From Chlorocebus sabaeus (taxonomy: Eukaryota; Chordata; Mammalia; Primates; Cercopithecidae): 64,000 nt of DNA. The DNA is taken from NCBI RefSeq assembly GCF_047675955.1, contig NW_027328125.1:434001-498000 (forward strand). Reading direction: 5' to 3'. Within the stretch, counting starts at the first letter, position 1. Each line of letters starts with the position of its first letter. The translations under genes and the position numbers were made by a program. The notes beneath the pieces were generated by a model, which worked only from the letters and a program-made list of their open reading frames with translations, was not told the DNA's origin and made no database searches. Of this stretch, positions 1 to 9,947 are shown piece by piece.

Positions 1-172
1 TTCCAGATATCAATGTGCAAATTTCACAAGAACAGTCTTAGCGAAAGGCTTCTTGAGGGGAAAGCTGTAACTCTGTGAGATGAATTAACAGAACACAGAG
101 CAGTTTCTCAGAAAGCTTCTTTCCAGTTTTTAACGGAAGATATTTCCTTTTTCACCATAGCACTCTATGGGC
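1..172 (-). repeat. Reference monomer m1 (unit 1)
   Basis: First monomer of the HOR, phased to begin at ttccagatat. It is recognised by caatgtgcaaatttcacaag, where most monomers have cactttgcaaattccacaag. It contains an EcoRV site (gatatc) and a HindIII site (aagctt). Base 48 is G here; it is T in most 16-mers and in units 4 and 5. Confidence 0.9.
30..46 (-). other. Degenerate CENP-B box position (example in m1)
   Basis: On the minus strand this 17-mer reads tttcgctaagactgttc. It sits where the CENP-B box falls in human alphoid monomers. The first core half NTTCG is intact, but the central A and the CGGG half of the core NTTCGNNNNANNCGGGN are absent. The same half-motif recurs in most monomers through gcgaaag. 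It is described as a vestigial or non-canonical site, not as a predicted CENP-B binding site. Confidence 0.5.
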
Positions 173-344
173 TTCCAGATATCACCTTGAATATTCCACA
201 AGAACAGACTTAGCGAAAGGCTTCCTGAAGGGAATGCTGTAACACTGTGAGATGAATTAACAGAACACAGAGCAGTTTCTCAGAAAGCTTCTTTACAGTT
301 TTTAACGGTAGATATTTCCTTTTTCACCTTAACCCTCTAAGGGC
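173..344 (-). repeat. Reference monomer m2 (unit 1)
   Basis: Recognised by caccttgaatattccac and by cttcctgaagggaatgctg. Its right end holds two class-defining bases. Position 316 is T in class A and G in classes B and C. Position 329 is T in classes A and C and G in class B. Confidence 0.9.
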
Positions 345-513
345 TTCCAAATATCACTTTGCAAATTGCATAAGAACAGTGTTAGCGAAAGGCTTTTTGA
401 GGAGAAAGCAGTAACTGTGAGTTGAATTAACCGAACACAAAGCAGTTTCTCAGGAAGCTTCTTTCCAGTTTTTAAGGGAAGATTTTCCTTTTTCACCATA
501 ACCCTCTATGGGC
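345..513 (-). repeat. Reference monomer m3 (unit 1), shortest monomer
   Basis: At 169 bp this is the shortest monomer. It reads aaattgcataagaacagtg, has gcagtaactgtgagttgaat instead of the usual ctctgtgagatgaat, and ends in gggaagattttcc. The missing bases are fixed in every unit, so they predate the spread of this HOR. Confidence 0.9.
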
Positions 514-685
514 TTCCAAATATCACTTTTCAAGTTCCACAAGAACAGTCTTAGCGAAAGGCTTCTTGAGGGGAATGCAGTAACTCTGTGAGATGAATTA
601 ACAGAACACAAAGCAATTTCTCAGAAAGATTCTTCCCAGTTTTTATCTTAGGATATTTCCTTTTTCACCATAGCCCTCTATGGGC
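514..685 (-). repeat. Reference monomer m4, 14-mer form (unit 1)
   Basis: Recognised by cttttcaagttccacaag, gcaatttctcagaaagattc and tttttatcttaggatattt. This version is confined to the 14-mers. The 16-mers carry a sister version differing at several positions (described for unit 2). Confidence 0.9.
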
Positions 686-857
686 TTCGAAATATCACTT
701 TGCAAATTCCCCAAGAACAGTCTTAGCGAAAGACTGCTTGAGGGGAAAGCTGTAACTCTTGAGATGAATTAGCAGAACACAAAGCAGTTTCTCAGAAAGC
801 TTCTTTCCTGTTTTTTAACGGAAGTTATTTCCTTTTTCACCGTAGCCCACTATGGGC
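686..857 (-). repeat. Reference monomer m5 (unit 1)
   Basis: Recognised by aaattccccaagaacag, gaaagactgcttg, tgtaactcttgagatg and a six-T tract in cctgttttttaac. In unit 1 it starts ttcgaaat, a start otherwise typical of m4a, rather than ttccaaat. It also carries a private change at gcccactatggg. Confidence 0.9.
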
Positions 858-1028
858 TTCCAAATATCACTTTCCAAATTCCAGAAGCACAGTCTTAGCG
901 AAAACTTCTTGAGGAGAAAGCTGTATCTCTGTGAGATGAATTAACAGAACACAAAGCAGTTTCTCAGAAAGCTTCTTTCCAGTTTTTAACAGAAGATATT
1001 TCCTTTTTCATCCTATCCTTCTATGGCT
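858..1028 (-). repeat. Reference monomer m6 (unit 1)
   Basis: Recognised by ccagaagcacagtcttag and gcgaaaacttcttgagg. It ends with an unusual ctatggctttacaaat junction in place of ctatgggcttccaaat. Its right part reads taacagaag in most units and taacggaag in units 14, 16, 18 and 24. Confidence 0.9.
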
Positions 1029-1199
1029 TTACAAATATCACTTTGAAATTCCACAAGAACAGTCTTAGCGAAAGGCTTCTTGTGGAGAAAGCTGTAACCC
1101 TGTGAGATGAATTAACAGAACACAAGGCAGTTTCTCAGAAAGCTTCTTTTCAGTTTTTATCTTAGGATATTTCCTTTTTCACCATAGCCCACTATGGGG
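1029..1199 (-). repeat. Reference monomer m7 (unit 1)
   Basis: Recognised by cttcttgtggagaaagc and tgtaaccctgtgag, followed by tttttatcttaggatattt and gcccactatggg. The junction to m8 in this unit has a private G (ggggttcc). Confidence 0.9.
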
Positions 1200-1371
1200 T
1201 TCCAAATGTCACTTTGCAAATTCCACAAGAACAGTCTTAGCGAAAGGCTTCTAGAGGGGCAAGCTGTAACTCTGTGAGATGAACTAAGAGAACACAAAGC
1301 AGTTTCTCAGAATGCTTCTTTCCAGTTTTTAACGGAAGATATTTCCTTTTTCACCATAACCCTATACGGGC
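1200..1371 (-). repeat. Reference monomer m8 (unit 1)
   Basis: Recognised by ccaaatgtcactttgc, ggcttctagaggggcaagc and gatgaactaagagaac. The tctaga (XbaI) at 1250-1255 is, by eye, the only one in the unit, so it is a natural landmark of the HOR period. Confidence 0.9.
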
Positions 1372-1543
1372 TTCCAAATATCACTTTGCAAATTCCACAA
1401 AAACAGTCTTAGTGAAAGGCTTCTTGAGAGGAACGCAGTAACTCTGTGAGATGAATTAAAAGAACACAAAGCAATTTCTCAGAAAGGTTCTTTCCAGTTT
1501 TTAACGGAAGATCTTTCCTTTTTCACCATAGCCCTCTATGGGA
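1372..1543 (-). repeat. Reference monomer m9 (unit 1)
   Basis: Recognised by cttcttgagaggaacgcag, gaattaaaagaacac and ggaagatctttcc, a BglII site present in almost every unit and lost in unit 17. In unit 1 the left part reads cacaaaaacag, a variant shared with unit 5, and tagtgaaag. Confidence 0.9.
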
Positions 1544-1715
1544 TTCCAAATATCACTTTCAAAATTCCAGAAGAACAGTCTTAGCGAAAGGCTTCTTGAG
1601 GGGAAAGCTGTAACTCTGTGAGATGAATTAACAGAACACGAAGTAGTTTCTCAGAAAGATTCTTTCCAGTTTTTAACGGAAGATATTCCCTTTTTCACCA
1701 TAGCCCTCTATGGGC
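1544..1715 (-). repeat. Reference monomer m10 (unit 1)
   Basis: Recognised by ctttcaaaattccagaag, cagaaagattctttcc and gatattccctttttc. Position 1640 is a haplotype marker: G (cacgaagtag) here, A (cacaaagtag) in all 16-mers and in units 14, 19 and 20. Confidence 0.9.
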
Positions 1716-1885
1716 TTCCAATATCACTTTGAAAAATCCACAAGAAGAATCTTAGAGAATGGCTTTTTTCTGGGAAAGAAGTAACCCTGTGAGATGAATT
1801 AATAGAACACAGAGCAGTTTCTCAGAAAGCCTCTTTCAGTTTTTAACAAAAGATATTTCCTTTTTCACCATAGCCCTCTATGGGC
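1716..1885 (-). repeat. Reference monomer m11 (unit 1)
   Basis: A 170-bp monomer starting ttccaatatcac (one A short) and recognised by ttagagaatggcttc, gaattaatagaacac and tttttaacaaaagat. Two markers lie in it: position 1748 (A or T) and position 1868 (C or T, caccat or catcat). Confidence 0.9.
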
Positions 1886-2057
1886 TTCCAAATATCACTT
1901 TGCAAATTCCACAAGAAGTGTCTTCGCGAAAGGCTTCTTGAGGGCAAAGCTGTAACACTGTGAGATGAATTAACAGAACACAAAGTAGTTTCTCAGAATG
2001 CTTCTTTTCAGTTTTTATCTTAGGATATTTCCTTTTTCACCTTAGCCCTCTATGGGC
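1886..2057 (-). repeat. Reference monomer m12 (unit 1)
   Basis: Recognised by gaagtgtcttcgcgaaagg, which holds an NruI site (tcgcga) with two CpGs, and by gagggcaaagctgtaacac. Its right part exists in two forms: acaaagtag with cagaatgc (here), or acagagcag with cagaaagc. Confidence 0.9.
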
Positions 2058-2229
2058 TTGAAAATATCACTATGAAATTTCCACATGAAGAGTCTCAGCG
2101 AAAGGATTCTTGAGGTGAAAGCAGTGACTCTGTGAGATGAATTAACAGAACACAAAGCAGTTTCTCAGAAAGCTTCTTTCCAGTTTTTAAAGGAAGATAT
2201 TTCCTTTTTCACCGTAGACCTCTACGGGC
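2058..2229 (-). repeat. Reference monomer m13 (unit 1)
   Basis: Starts ttgaaaatatcactatg and continues ccacatgaagagtctcagcg, gattcttgaggtgaaagc. It ends with gtagacctctacgggc, a short inverted repeat (gtag...ctac) unique to this monomer type. Confidence 0.9.
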
Positions 2230-2401
2230 TTCCAAATAACACTTTGCCAATTCCACAAGAAGAGTCTTAGCGAAAGGCATCTTGAAGGGAAGGCTGTAAC
2301 TCTGTGAGATGAATTAACAGGACACAAAGCAGTTTCTCATAAAGCTTCCTTCCAGTTTTTATCGGAAGATATTTCCTTTTACACCGTAGCCCTGTATGGA
2401 C
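2230..2401 (-). repeat. Reference monomer m14 (unit 1)
   Basis: Recognised by ccaaataacactttgcc, ggcatcttgaagggaagg, gaattaacaggacac and tttttatcggaagat, and ends cctgtatggac. It is very constant across the window and gives a clean mark for the unit end. Confidence 0.9.
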
Positions 2402-2914
2402 TTCCAGATATCAATGTGCAAATTTCACAAGAACAGTCTTAGCGAAAGTCTTCTTGAGGGGAAAGCTGTAACTCTGTGAGATGAATTAACAGAACACAGA
2501 GCAGTTTCTCAGAAAGCTTCTTTCCAGTTTTTAACGGAAGATATTTCCTTTTTCACCATAGCACTCTATGGGCTTCCAGATATCACCTTGAATATTCCAC
2601 AAGAACAGACTTAGCGAAAGGCTTCCTGAAGGGAATGCTGTAACACTGTGAGATGAATTAACAGAACACAGAGCAGTTTCTCAGAAAGCTTCTTTACAGT
2701 TTTTAACGGTAGATATGTCCTTTTTCACCGTAACCCTCTAAGGGCTTCCAAATATCACTTTGCAAATTGCATAAGAACAGTGTTAGCGAAAGGCTTTTTG
2801 AGGAGAAAGCAGTAACTGTGAGTTGAATTAACCGAACACAAAGCAGTTTCTCAGGAAGCTTCTTTCCAGTTTTTAAGGGAAGATTTTCCTTTTTCACCAT
2901 AACCCTCTATGGGC

Positions 2915-3086
2915 TTCCAAATATCACTTTTCAAATTCCACAAGAACAGTCTTAGCGAAAGGCTTCTTGAGGGGAACACAGTAACTCTGTGAGATGAATT
3001 AAGAGAATACAGAGCAGTTTCTCAGAAAGTTTCTCTTCAGTTTTTATCTTAGGATATCTCCTTTTTCACCATAGCCCTCTGTGGGC
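2915..3086 (-). repeat. Monomer m4, 16-mer form (unit 2)
   Basis: Sister version of m4 found only in 16-mers: cttttcaaattccac, gaattaagagaatacag, gaaagtttctcttcag and gatatctcc. It shares the tatcttagg motif with the 14-mer m4 but differs at about eight or more sites counted by eye. Confidence 0.88.
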
Positions 3087-3257
3087 TTCGAAATATCACT
3101 TTGCAAATTCCACAAGAAGAGTCTTAGGGAAAGGCTTCATGAGGGGAAAGATGTAAGTCTCTGAGATGAATTAACAGAACACAAAGTAGTTTCTCAGAAA
3201 TCTTCTTCCAGATTTTAACGGAAGATACTTCCTTTTTCACCATAGCCCCCTATGGGC
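3087..3257 (-). repeat. Extra monomer m4a, only in 16-mers (unit 2)
   Basis: First of the two monomers that distinguish the 16-mer. It starts ttcgaaatatcac and reads gaagagtcttagggaaagg, cttcatgaggggaaag, gtaagtctctgagatg and cttccagattttaac. The usual gcgaaag is gggaaag here, so the TTCG half-motif at the CENP-B box position is lost. Confidence 0.88.
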
Positions 3258-3429
3258 TTCCAAATATCTCTTTCCAAATTCCACAAGATCAGCTTTAGCT
3301 AAAGGTTACTTAAGGAGAGATTTGTAACACTGTGAGATGAATTAACAGAACACAAAGCAGATTCTCAGAAAGCTTCTTTCCACTTTTTAACGGAAGATAC
3401 TTCTTTTTTCACCATAGCCCTCTATGGGC
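3258..3429 (-). repeat. Extra monomer m4b, only in 16-mers (unit 2)
   Basis: Second extra monomer: cacaagatcag, ttagctaaaggttactt, gagagatttgtaacac, gcagattctcag and tttccactttttaac. Unit 2 has private changes in it (tatctctttcc, cagctttagc, acttaagg). With m4a it makes the 343-bp difference between the two HOR lengths. Confidence 0.88.
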
Positions 3430-5145
3430 TTCCAAATATCACTTTGCAAATTCCCCAAGAACAGTCTTAGCGAAAGACTGCTTGAGGGGAAAGCTGTAAC
3501 TCTTGAGATGAATTAGCAGAACAGAAAGCAGTTTCTCAGAAAGCTTCTTTCCTGTTTTTTAACGGAAGTTATTTCCTTTTTCACCGTAGCCCTCTATGGG
3601 CTTCCAAATATCACTTTCCAAATTCCAGAAGCACAGTCTTAGCGAAAACTTCTTGAGGAGAAAGCTGTATCTCTGTGAGATGAATTAACAGAACACAAAG
3701 CAGTTTCTCAGAAAGCTTCTTTCCAGTTTTTAACAGAAGATATTTCCTTTTTCATCATATCCTTCTATGGCTTTACAAATATCACTTTGAAATTCCACAA
3801 GAACAGTCTTAGCGAAAGGCTTCTTGTGGAGAAAGCTGTAACCCTGTGAGATGAATTAACAGAACACAAGGCAGTTTCTCAGAAAGCTTCTTTTCAGTTT
3901 TTATCTTAGGATATTTCCTTTTTCACCATAGCCCACTATGGGCTTCCAAATGTCACTTTGCAAATTCCACAAGAACAGTCTTAGCGAAAGGCTTCTAGAG
4001 GGGCAAGCTGTAACTCTGTGAGATGAACTAAGAGAACACAAAGCAGTTTCTCAGAATGCTTCTTTCCAGTTTTTAACGGAAGATATTTCCTTTTTCACCA
4101 TAACCCTATATGGGCTTCCAAATATCACTTTGCAAATTCCACAAGAACAGTCTTAGCGAAAGGCTTCTTGAGAGGAACGCAGTAACTCTGTGAGATGAAT
4201 TAAAAGAACACAAAGCAATTTCTCAGAAAGGTTCTTTCCAGTTTTTAACGGAAGATCTTTCCTTTTTCACCATAGCCCTCTATGGGATTCCAAATATCAC
4301 TTTCAAAATTCCAGAAGAACAGTCTTAGCGAAAGGCTTCTTGAGGGGAAAGCTGTAACTCTCTGAGATGAATTAACAGAACACAAAGTAGTTTCTCAGAA
4401 AGATTCTTTCCAGTTTTTAACGGAAGATATTCCCTTTTTCACCATAGCCCTCTATGGGCTTCCAATATCACTTTGAAAAATCCACAAGAAGAATCTTAGA
4501 GAATGGCTTCTTTCTGGGAAAGCAGTAACTCTGTGAGATGAATTAATAGAACACAGAGCAGTTTCTCAGAAAGCCTCTTTCAGTTTTTAACAAAAGATAT
4601 TTCCTTTTTCACCATAGCCCTCTATGGGCTTCCAAATATCACTTTGCAAATTCCACAAGAAGTGTCTTCGCGAAAGGCTTCTTGAGGGCAAAGCTGTAAC
4701 ACTGTGAGATGAATTAACAGAACACAAAGTAGTTTCTCAGAATGCTTCTTTTCAGTTTTTATCTTAGGATATTTCCTTTTTCACCTTAGCCCTCTATGGG
4801 CTTGAAAATATCACTATGAAATTTCCACATGAAGAGTCTCAGCGAAAGGATTCTTGAGGTGAAAGCAGTGACTCTGTGAGATGAATTAACAGAACACAAA
4901 GCAGTTTCTCAGAAAGCTTCTTTCCAGTTTTTAAAGGAAGATATTTCCTTTTTCACCGTAGACCTCTACGGGCTTCCAAATAACACTTTGCCAATTCCAC
5001 AAGAAGAGTCTTAGCGAAAGGCATCTTGAAGGGAAGGCTGTAACTCTGTGAGATGAATTAACAGGACACAAAGCAGTTTCTCATAAAGCTTCCTTCCAGT
5101 TTTTATCGGAAGATATTTCCTTTTACACCGTAGCCCTGTATGGAC

Positions 5146-7546
5146 TTCCAGATATCAATGTGCAAATTTCACAAGAACAGTCTTAGCGAAAGGCTTCTTG
5201 AGGGGAAAGCTGTAACTCTGTGAGATGAATTAACAGAACACAGAGCAGTTTCTCAGAAAGCTTCTTTCCAGTTTTTAACGGAAGATATTTCCTTTTTCAC
5301 CATAGCACTCTATGGGCTTCCAGATATCACCTTGAATATTCCACAAGAACAGACTTAGCGAAAGGCTTCCTGAAGGGAATGCTGTAACACTGTGAGATGA
5401 ATTAACAGAACACAGAGCAGTTTCTCAGAAAGCTTCTTTACAGTTTTTAACGGTAGATATTTCCTTTTTCACCTTAACCCTCTAAGGGCTTCCAAATATC
5501 ACTTTGCAAATTGCATAAGAACAGTGTTAGCGAAAGGCTTTTTGAGGAGAAAGCAGTAACTGTGAGTTGAATTAACCGAACACAAAGCAGTTTCTCAGGA
5601 AGCTTCTTTCCAGTTTTTAAGGGAAGATTTTCCTTTTTCACCATAACCCTCTATGGGCTTCCAAATATCACTTTTCAAATCCCACAAGAACAGTCTTAGC
5701 GAAAGGCTTCTTGAGGGGAATGCAGTAACTCTGTGAGATGAATTAACAGAACACAAAGCAATTTCTCAGAAAGATTCTTCCCAGTTTTTATCTTAGGATA
5801 TTTCCTTTTTCACCATAGCCCTCTATGGGCTTCCAAATATCACTTTGCAAATTCCCCAAGAACAGTCTTAGCGAAAGACTGCTTGAGGGGAAAGCTGTAA
5901 CTCTTGAGATGAATTAGCAGAACACAAAGCAGTTTCTCAGAAAGCTTCTTTCCTGTTTTTTAACGGAAGTTATTTCCTTTTTCACCGTAGCCCTCTATGG
6001 GCTTCCAAATATCACTTTCCAAATTCCAGAAGCACAGTCTTAGCGAAAACTTCTTGAGGAGAAAGCTGTATCTCTGTGAGATGAATTAACAGAACACAAA
6101 GCAGTTTCTCAGAAAGCTTCTTTCCAGTTTTTAACAGAAGATATTTCCTTTTTCATCCTATCCTTCTATGGCTTTACAAATATCACTTTGAAATTCCACA
6201 AGAACAGTCTTAGCGAAAGGCTTCTTGTGGAGAAAGCTGTAACCCTGTGAGATGAATTAACAGAACACAAGGCAGTTTCTCAGAAAGCTTCTTTTCAGTT
6301 TTTATCTTAGGATATTTCCTTTTTCACCATAGCCCACTATGGGCTTCCAAATGTCACTTTGCAAATTCCACAAGAACAGTCTTAGCGAAAGGCTTCTAGA
6401 GGGGCAAGCTGTAACTCTGTGAGATGAACTAAGAGAACACAAAGCAGTTTCTCAGAATGCTTCTTTCCAGTTTTTAACGGAAGATATTTCCTTTTTCACC
6501 ATAACCCTATACGGGCTTCCAAATATCACTTTGCAAATTCCACAAGAACAGTCTTAGCGAAAGGCTTCTTGAGAGGAACGCAGTAACTCTGTGAGATGAA
6601 TTAAAAGAACACAAAGCAATTTCTCAGAAAGGTTCTTTCCAGTTTTTAACGGAAGATCTTTCCTTTTTCACCATAGCCCTCTATGGGATTCCAAATATCA
6701 CTTTCAAAATTCCAGAAGAACAGTCTTAGCGAAAGGCTTCTTGAGGGGAAAGCTGTAACTCTGTGAGATGAATTAACAGAACACGAAGTAGTTTCTCAGA
6801 AAGATTCTTTCCAGTTTTTAACGGAAGATATTCCCTTTTTCACCATAGCCCTCTATGGGCTTCCAATATCACTTTGAAAAATCCACAAGAAGAATCTTAG
6901 AGAATGGCTTTTTTCTGGGAAAGCAGTAACCCTGTGAGATGAATTAATAGAACACAGAGCAGTTTCTCAGAAAGCCTCTTTCAGTTTTTAACAAAAGATA
7001 TTTCCTTTTTCACCATAGCCCTCTATGGGCTTCCAAATATCACTTTGCAAATTCCACAAGAAGTGTCTTCGCGAAAGGCTTCTTGAGGGCAAAGCTGTAA
7101 CACTGTGAGATGAATTAACAGAACACAAAGTAGTTTCTCAGAATGCTTCTTTTCAGTTTTTATCTTAGGATATTTCCTTTTTCACCTTAGCCCTCTATGG
7201 GCTTGAAAATATCACTATGAAATTTCCACATGAAGAGTCTCAGCGAAAGGATTCTTGAGGTGAAAGCAGTGACTCTGTGAGATGAATTAACAGAACACAA
7301 AGCAGTTTCTCAGAAAGCTTCTTTCCAGTTTTTAAAGGAAGATATTTCCTTTTTCACCGTAGACCTCTACGGGCTTCCAAATAACACTTTGCCAATTCCA
7401 CAAGAAGAGTCTTAGCGAAAGGCATCTTGAAGGGAAGGCTGTAACTCTGTGAGATGAATTAACAGGACACAAAGCAGTTTCTCATAAAGCTTCCTTCCAG
7501 TTTTTATCGGAAGATATTTCCTTTTACACCGTAGCCCTGTATGGAC
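5146..7546 (-). repeat. HOR unit 3, 14-mer, class A
   Basis: Class A left marks and R4 right half. Shares the six-T ggcttttttctggg of m11 and ctatacggg of m8 with unit 1, so units 1 and 3 look like close relatives. Private: caaatcccac in m4. Confidence 0.95.
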
Positions 7547-9947
7547 TTCCAGATATCAATGTGCAAATTTCACAAGAACAGTCTTAGCGAAAGTCTTCTT
7601 GAGGGGAAAGCTGTAACTCTGTGAGATGAATTAACAGAACACAGAGCAGTTTCTCAGAAAGCTTCTTTCCAGTTTTTAACGGAAGATATTTCCTTTTTCA
7701 CCATAGCACTCTATGGGCTTCCAGATATCACCTTGAATATTCCACAAGAACAGACTTAGCGAAAGGCTTCCTGAAGGGAATGCTGTAACACTGTGAGATG
7801 AATTAACAGAACACAGAGCAGTTTCTCAGAAAGCTTCTTTACAGTTTTTAACGGTAGATATGTCCTTTTTCACCTTAACCCTCTAAGGGCTTCCAAATAT
7901 CACTTTGCAAATTGCATAAGAACAGTGTTAGCGAAAGGCTTTTTGAGGAGAAAGCAGTAACTGTGAGTTGAATTAACCGAACACAAAGCAGTTTCTCAGG
8001 AAGCTTCTTTCCAGTTTTTAAGGGAAGATTTTCCTTTTTCACCATAACCCTCTATGGGCTTCCAAATATCACTTTTCAAGTTCCACAAGAACAGTCTTAG
8101 CGAAAGGCTTCTTGAGGGGAATGCAGTAACTCTGTGAGATGAATTAACAGAACACAAAGCAATTTCTCAGAAAGATTCTTCCCAGTTTTTATCTTAGGAT
8201 ATTTCCTTTTTCACCATAGCCCTCTATGGGCTTCCAAATATCACTTTGCAAATTCCCCAAGAACAGTCTTAGCGAAAGACTGCTTGAGGGGAAAGCTGTA
8301 ACTCTTGAGATGAATTAGCAGAACACAAAGCAGTTTCTCAGAAAGCTTCTTTCCTGTTTTTTAACGGAAGTTATTTCCTTTTTCACCGTAGCCCTCTATG
8401 GGCTTCCAAATATCACTTTCCAAATTCCAGAAGCACAGTCTTAGCGAAAACTTCTTGAGGATAAAGCTGTATCTCTGTGAGATGAATTAACAGAACACAA
8501 AGCAGTTTCTCAGAAAGCTTCTTTCCAGTTTTTAACAGAAGATATTTCCTTTTTCATCATATCCTTCTATGGCTTTACAAATATCACTTTGAAATTCCAC
8601 AAGAACAGTCTTAGCGAAAGGCTTCTTGTGGAGAAAGCTGTAACCCTGTGAGATGAATTAACAGAACACAAGGCAGTTTCTCAGAAAGCTTCTTTTCAGT
8701 TTTTATCTTAGGATATTTCCTTTTTCACCATAGCCCACTATGGGCTTCCAAATGTCACTTTGCAAATTCCACAAGAACAGTCTTAGCGAAAGGCTTCTAG
8801 AGGGGCAAGCTGTAACTCTGTGAGATGAACTAAGAGAACACAAAGCAGTTTCTCAGAATGCTTCTTTCCAGTTTTTAACGGAAGATATTTCCTTTTTCAC
8901 CATAACCCTATATGGGCTTCCAAATATCACTTTGCAAATTCCACAAGAACAGTCTTAGCGAAAGGCTTCTTGAGAGGAACGCAGTAACTCTGTGAGATGA
9001 ATTAAAAGAACACAAAGCAATTTCTCAGAAAGGTTCTTTCCAGTTTTTAACGGAAGATCTTTCCTTTTTCACCATAGCCCTCTATGGGATTCCAAATATC
9101 ACTTTCAAAATTCCAGAAGAACAGTCTTAGCGAAAGGCTTCTTGAGGGGAAAGCTGTAACTCTGTGAGATGAATTAACAGAACACGAAGTAGTTTCTCAG
9201 AAAGATTCTTTCCAGTTTTTAACGGAAGATATTCCCTTTTTCACCATAGCCCTCTATGGGCTTCCAATATCACTTTGAAAAATCCACAAGAAGAATCTTA
9301 GAGAATGGCTTCTTTCTGGGAAAGCAGTAACTCTGTGAGATGAATTAATAGAACACAGAGCAGTTTCTCAGAAAGCCTCTTTCAGTTTTTAACAAAAGAT
9401 ATTTCCTTTTTCACCATAGCCCTCTATGGGCTTCCAAATATCACTTTGCAAATTCCACAAGAAGTGTCTTCGCGAAAGGCTTCTTGAGGGCAAAGCTGTA
9501 ACACTGTGAGATGAATTAACAGAACACAGAGCAGTTTCTCAGAAAGCTTCTTTTCAGTTTTTATCTTAGGATATTTCCTTTTTCACCTTAGCCCTCTATG
9601 GGCTTGAAAATATCACTATGAAATTTCCACATGAAGAGTCTCAGCGAAAGGATTCTTGAGGTGAAAGCAGTGACTCTGTGAGATGAATTAACAGAACACA
9701 AAGCAGTTTCTCAGAAAGCTTCTTTCCAGTTTTTAAAGGAAGATATTTCCTTTTTCACCGTAGACCTCTACGGGCTTCCAAATAACACTTTGCCAATTCC
9801 ACAAGAAGAGTCTTAGCGAAAGGCATCTTGAAGGGAAGGCTGTAACTCTGTGAGATGAATTAACAGGACACAAAGCAGTTTCTCATAAAGCTTCCTTCCA
9901 GTTTTTATCGGAAGATATTTCCTTTTACACCGTAGCCCTGTATGGAC
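7547..9947 (-). repeat. HOR unit 4, 14-mer, class C
   Basis: Class C left marks (gatatgtcc with caccttaacc) plus T at the m1 marker. Right half is mixed: cacgaag / aagaat / caccat with acagagcag (R5). Private gaggataaag in m6. Confidence 0.95.

Larger units (their letters stand above)
1..2401 (-). repeat. HOR unit 1, 14-mer, class A
   Basis: Class A bases (T at 316, T at 329), right half cacgaag / aagaat / caccat / aaagtag (R4). It carries ttcgaaat at the m4-m5 junction (686) and private changes in m5, m7, m9 and m11. Confidence 0.95.
2402..5145 (-). repeat. HOR unit 2, 16-mer, class B
   Basis: Contains m4a and m4b. Class B left marks (gatatgtcc, caccgtaacc), T at the m1 marker, and right half cacaaag / aagaat / caccat / aaagtag (R3). 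Private changes: gaacacag (a CpG loss) in m4 and several in m4b. It has agaacagaaag in m5, shared with units 18 and 21. Confidence 0.95.

Noticed and set aside
2205..2229. Short inverted repeat gtagacctctac at the end of m13 as a possible terminator or hairpin element.
   Set aside because: The stem is only a few bases with no T tract behind it, and it lies in non-coding satellite DNA. It is most likely a chance palindrome fixed by homogenisation.
2703..2900. A 65-codon minus-strand open reading frame recurring at 2703, 12650, 17794, 30485, 38031, 43176, 58268 and 63413, and as 63 codons at 50728.
   Set aside because: It spans satellite monomers 2-3 and stays open only because class B units read caccgtaacc instead of caccttaacc; in other units a stop closes it. 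In unit 10 a single T in cttctatcc makes an internal stop. It tracks HOR class, has no recognisable domain and is a chance frame.
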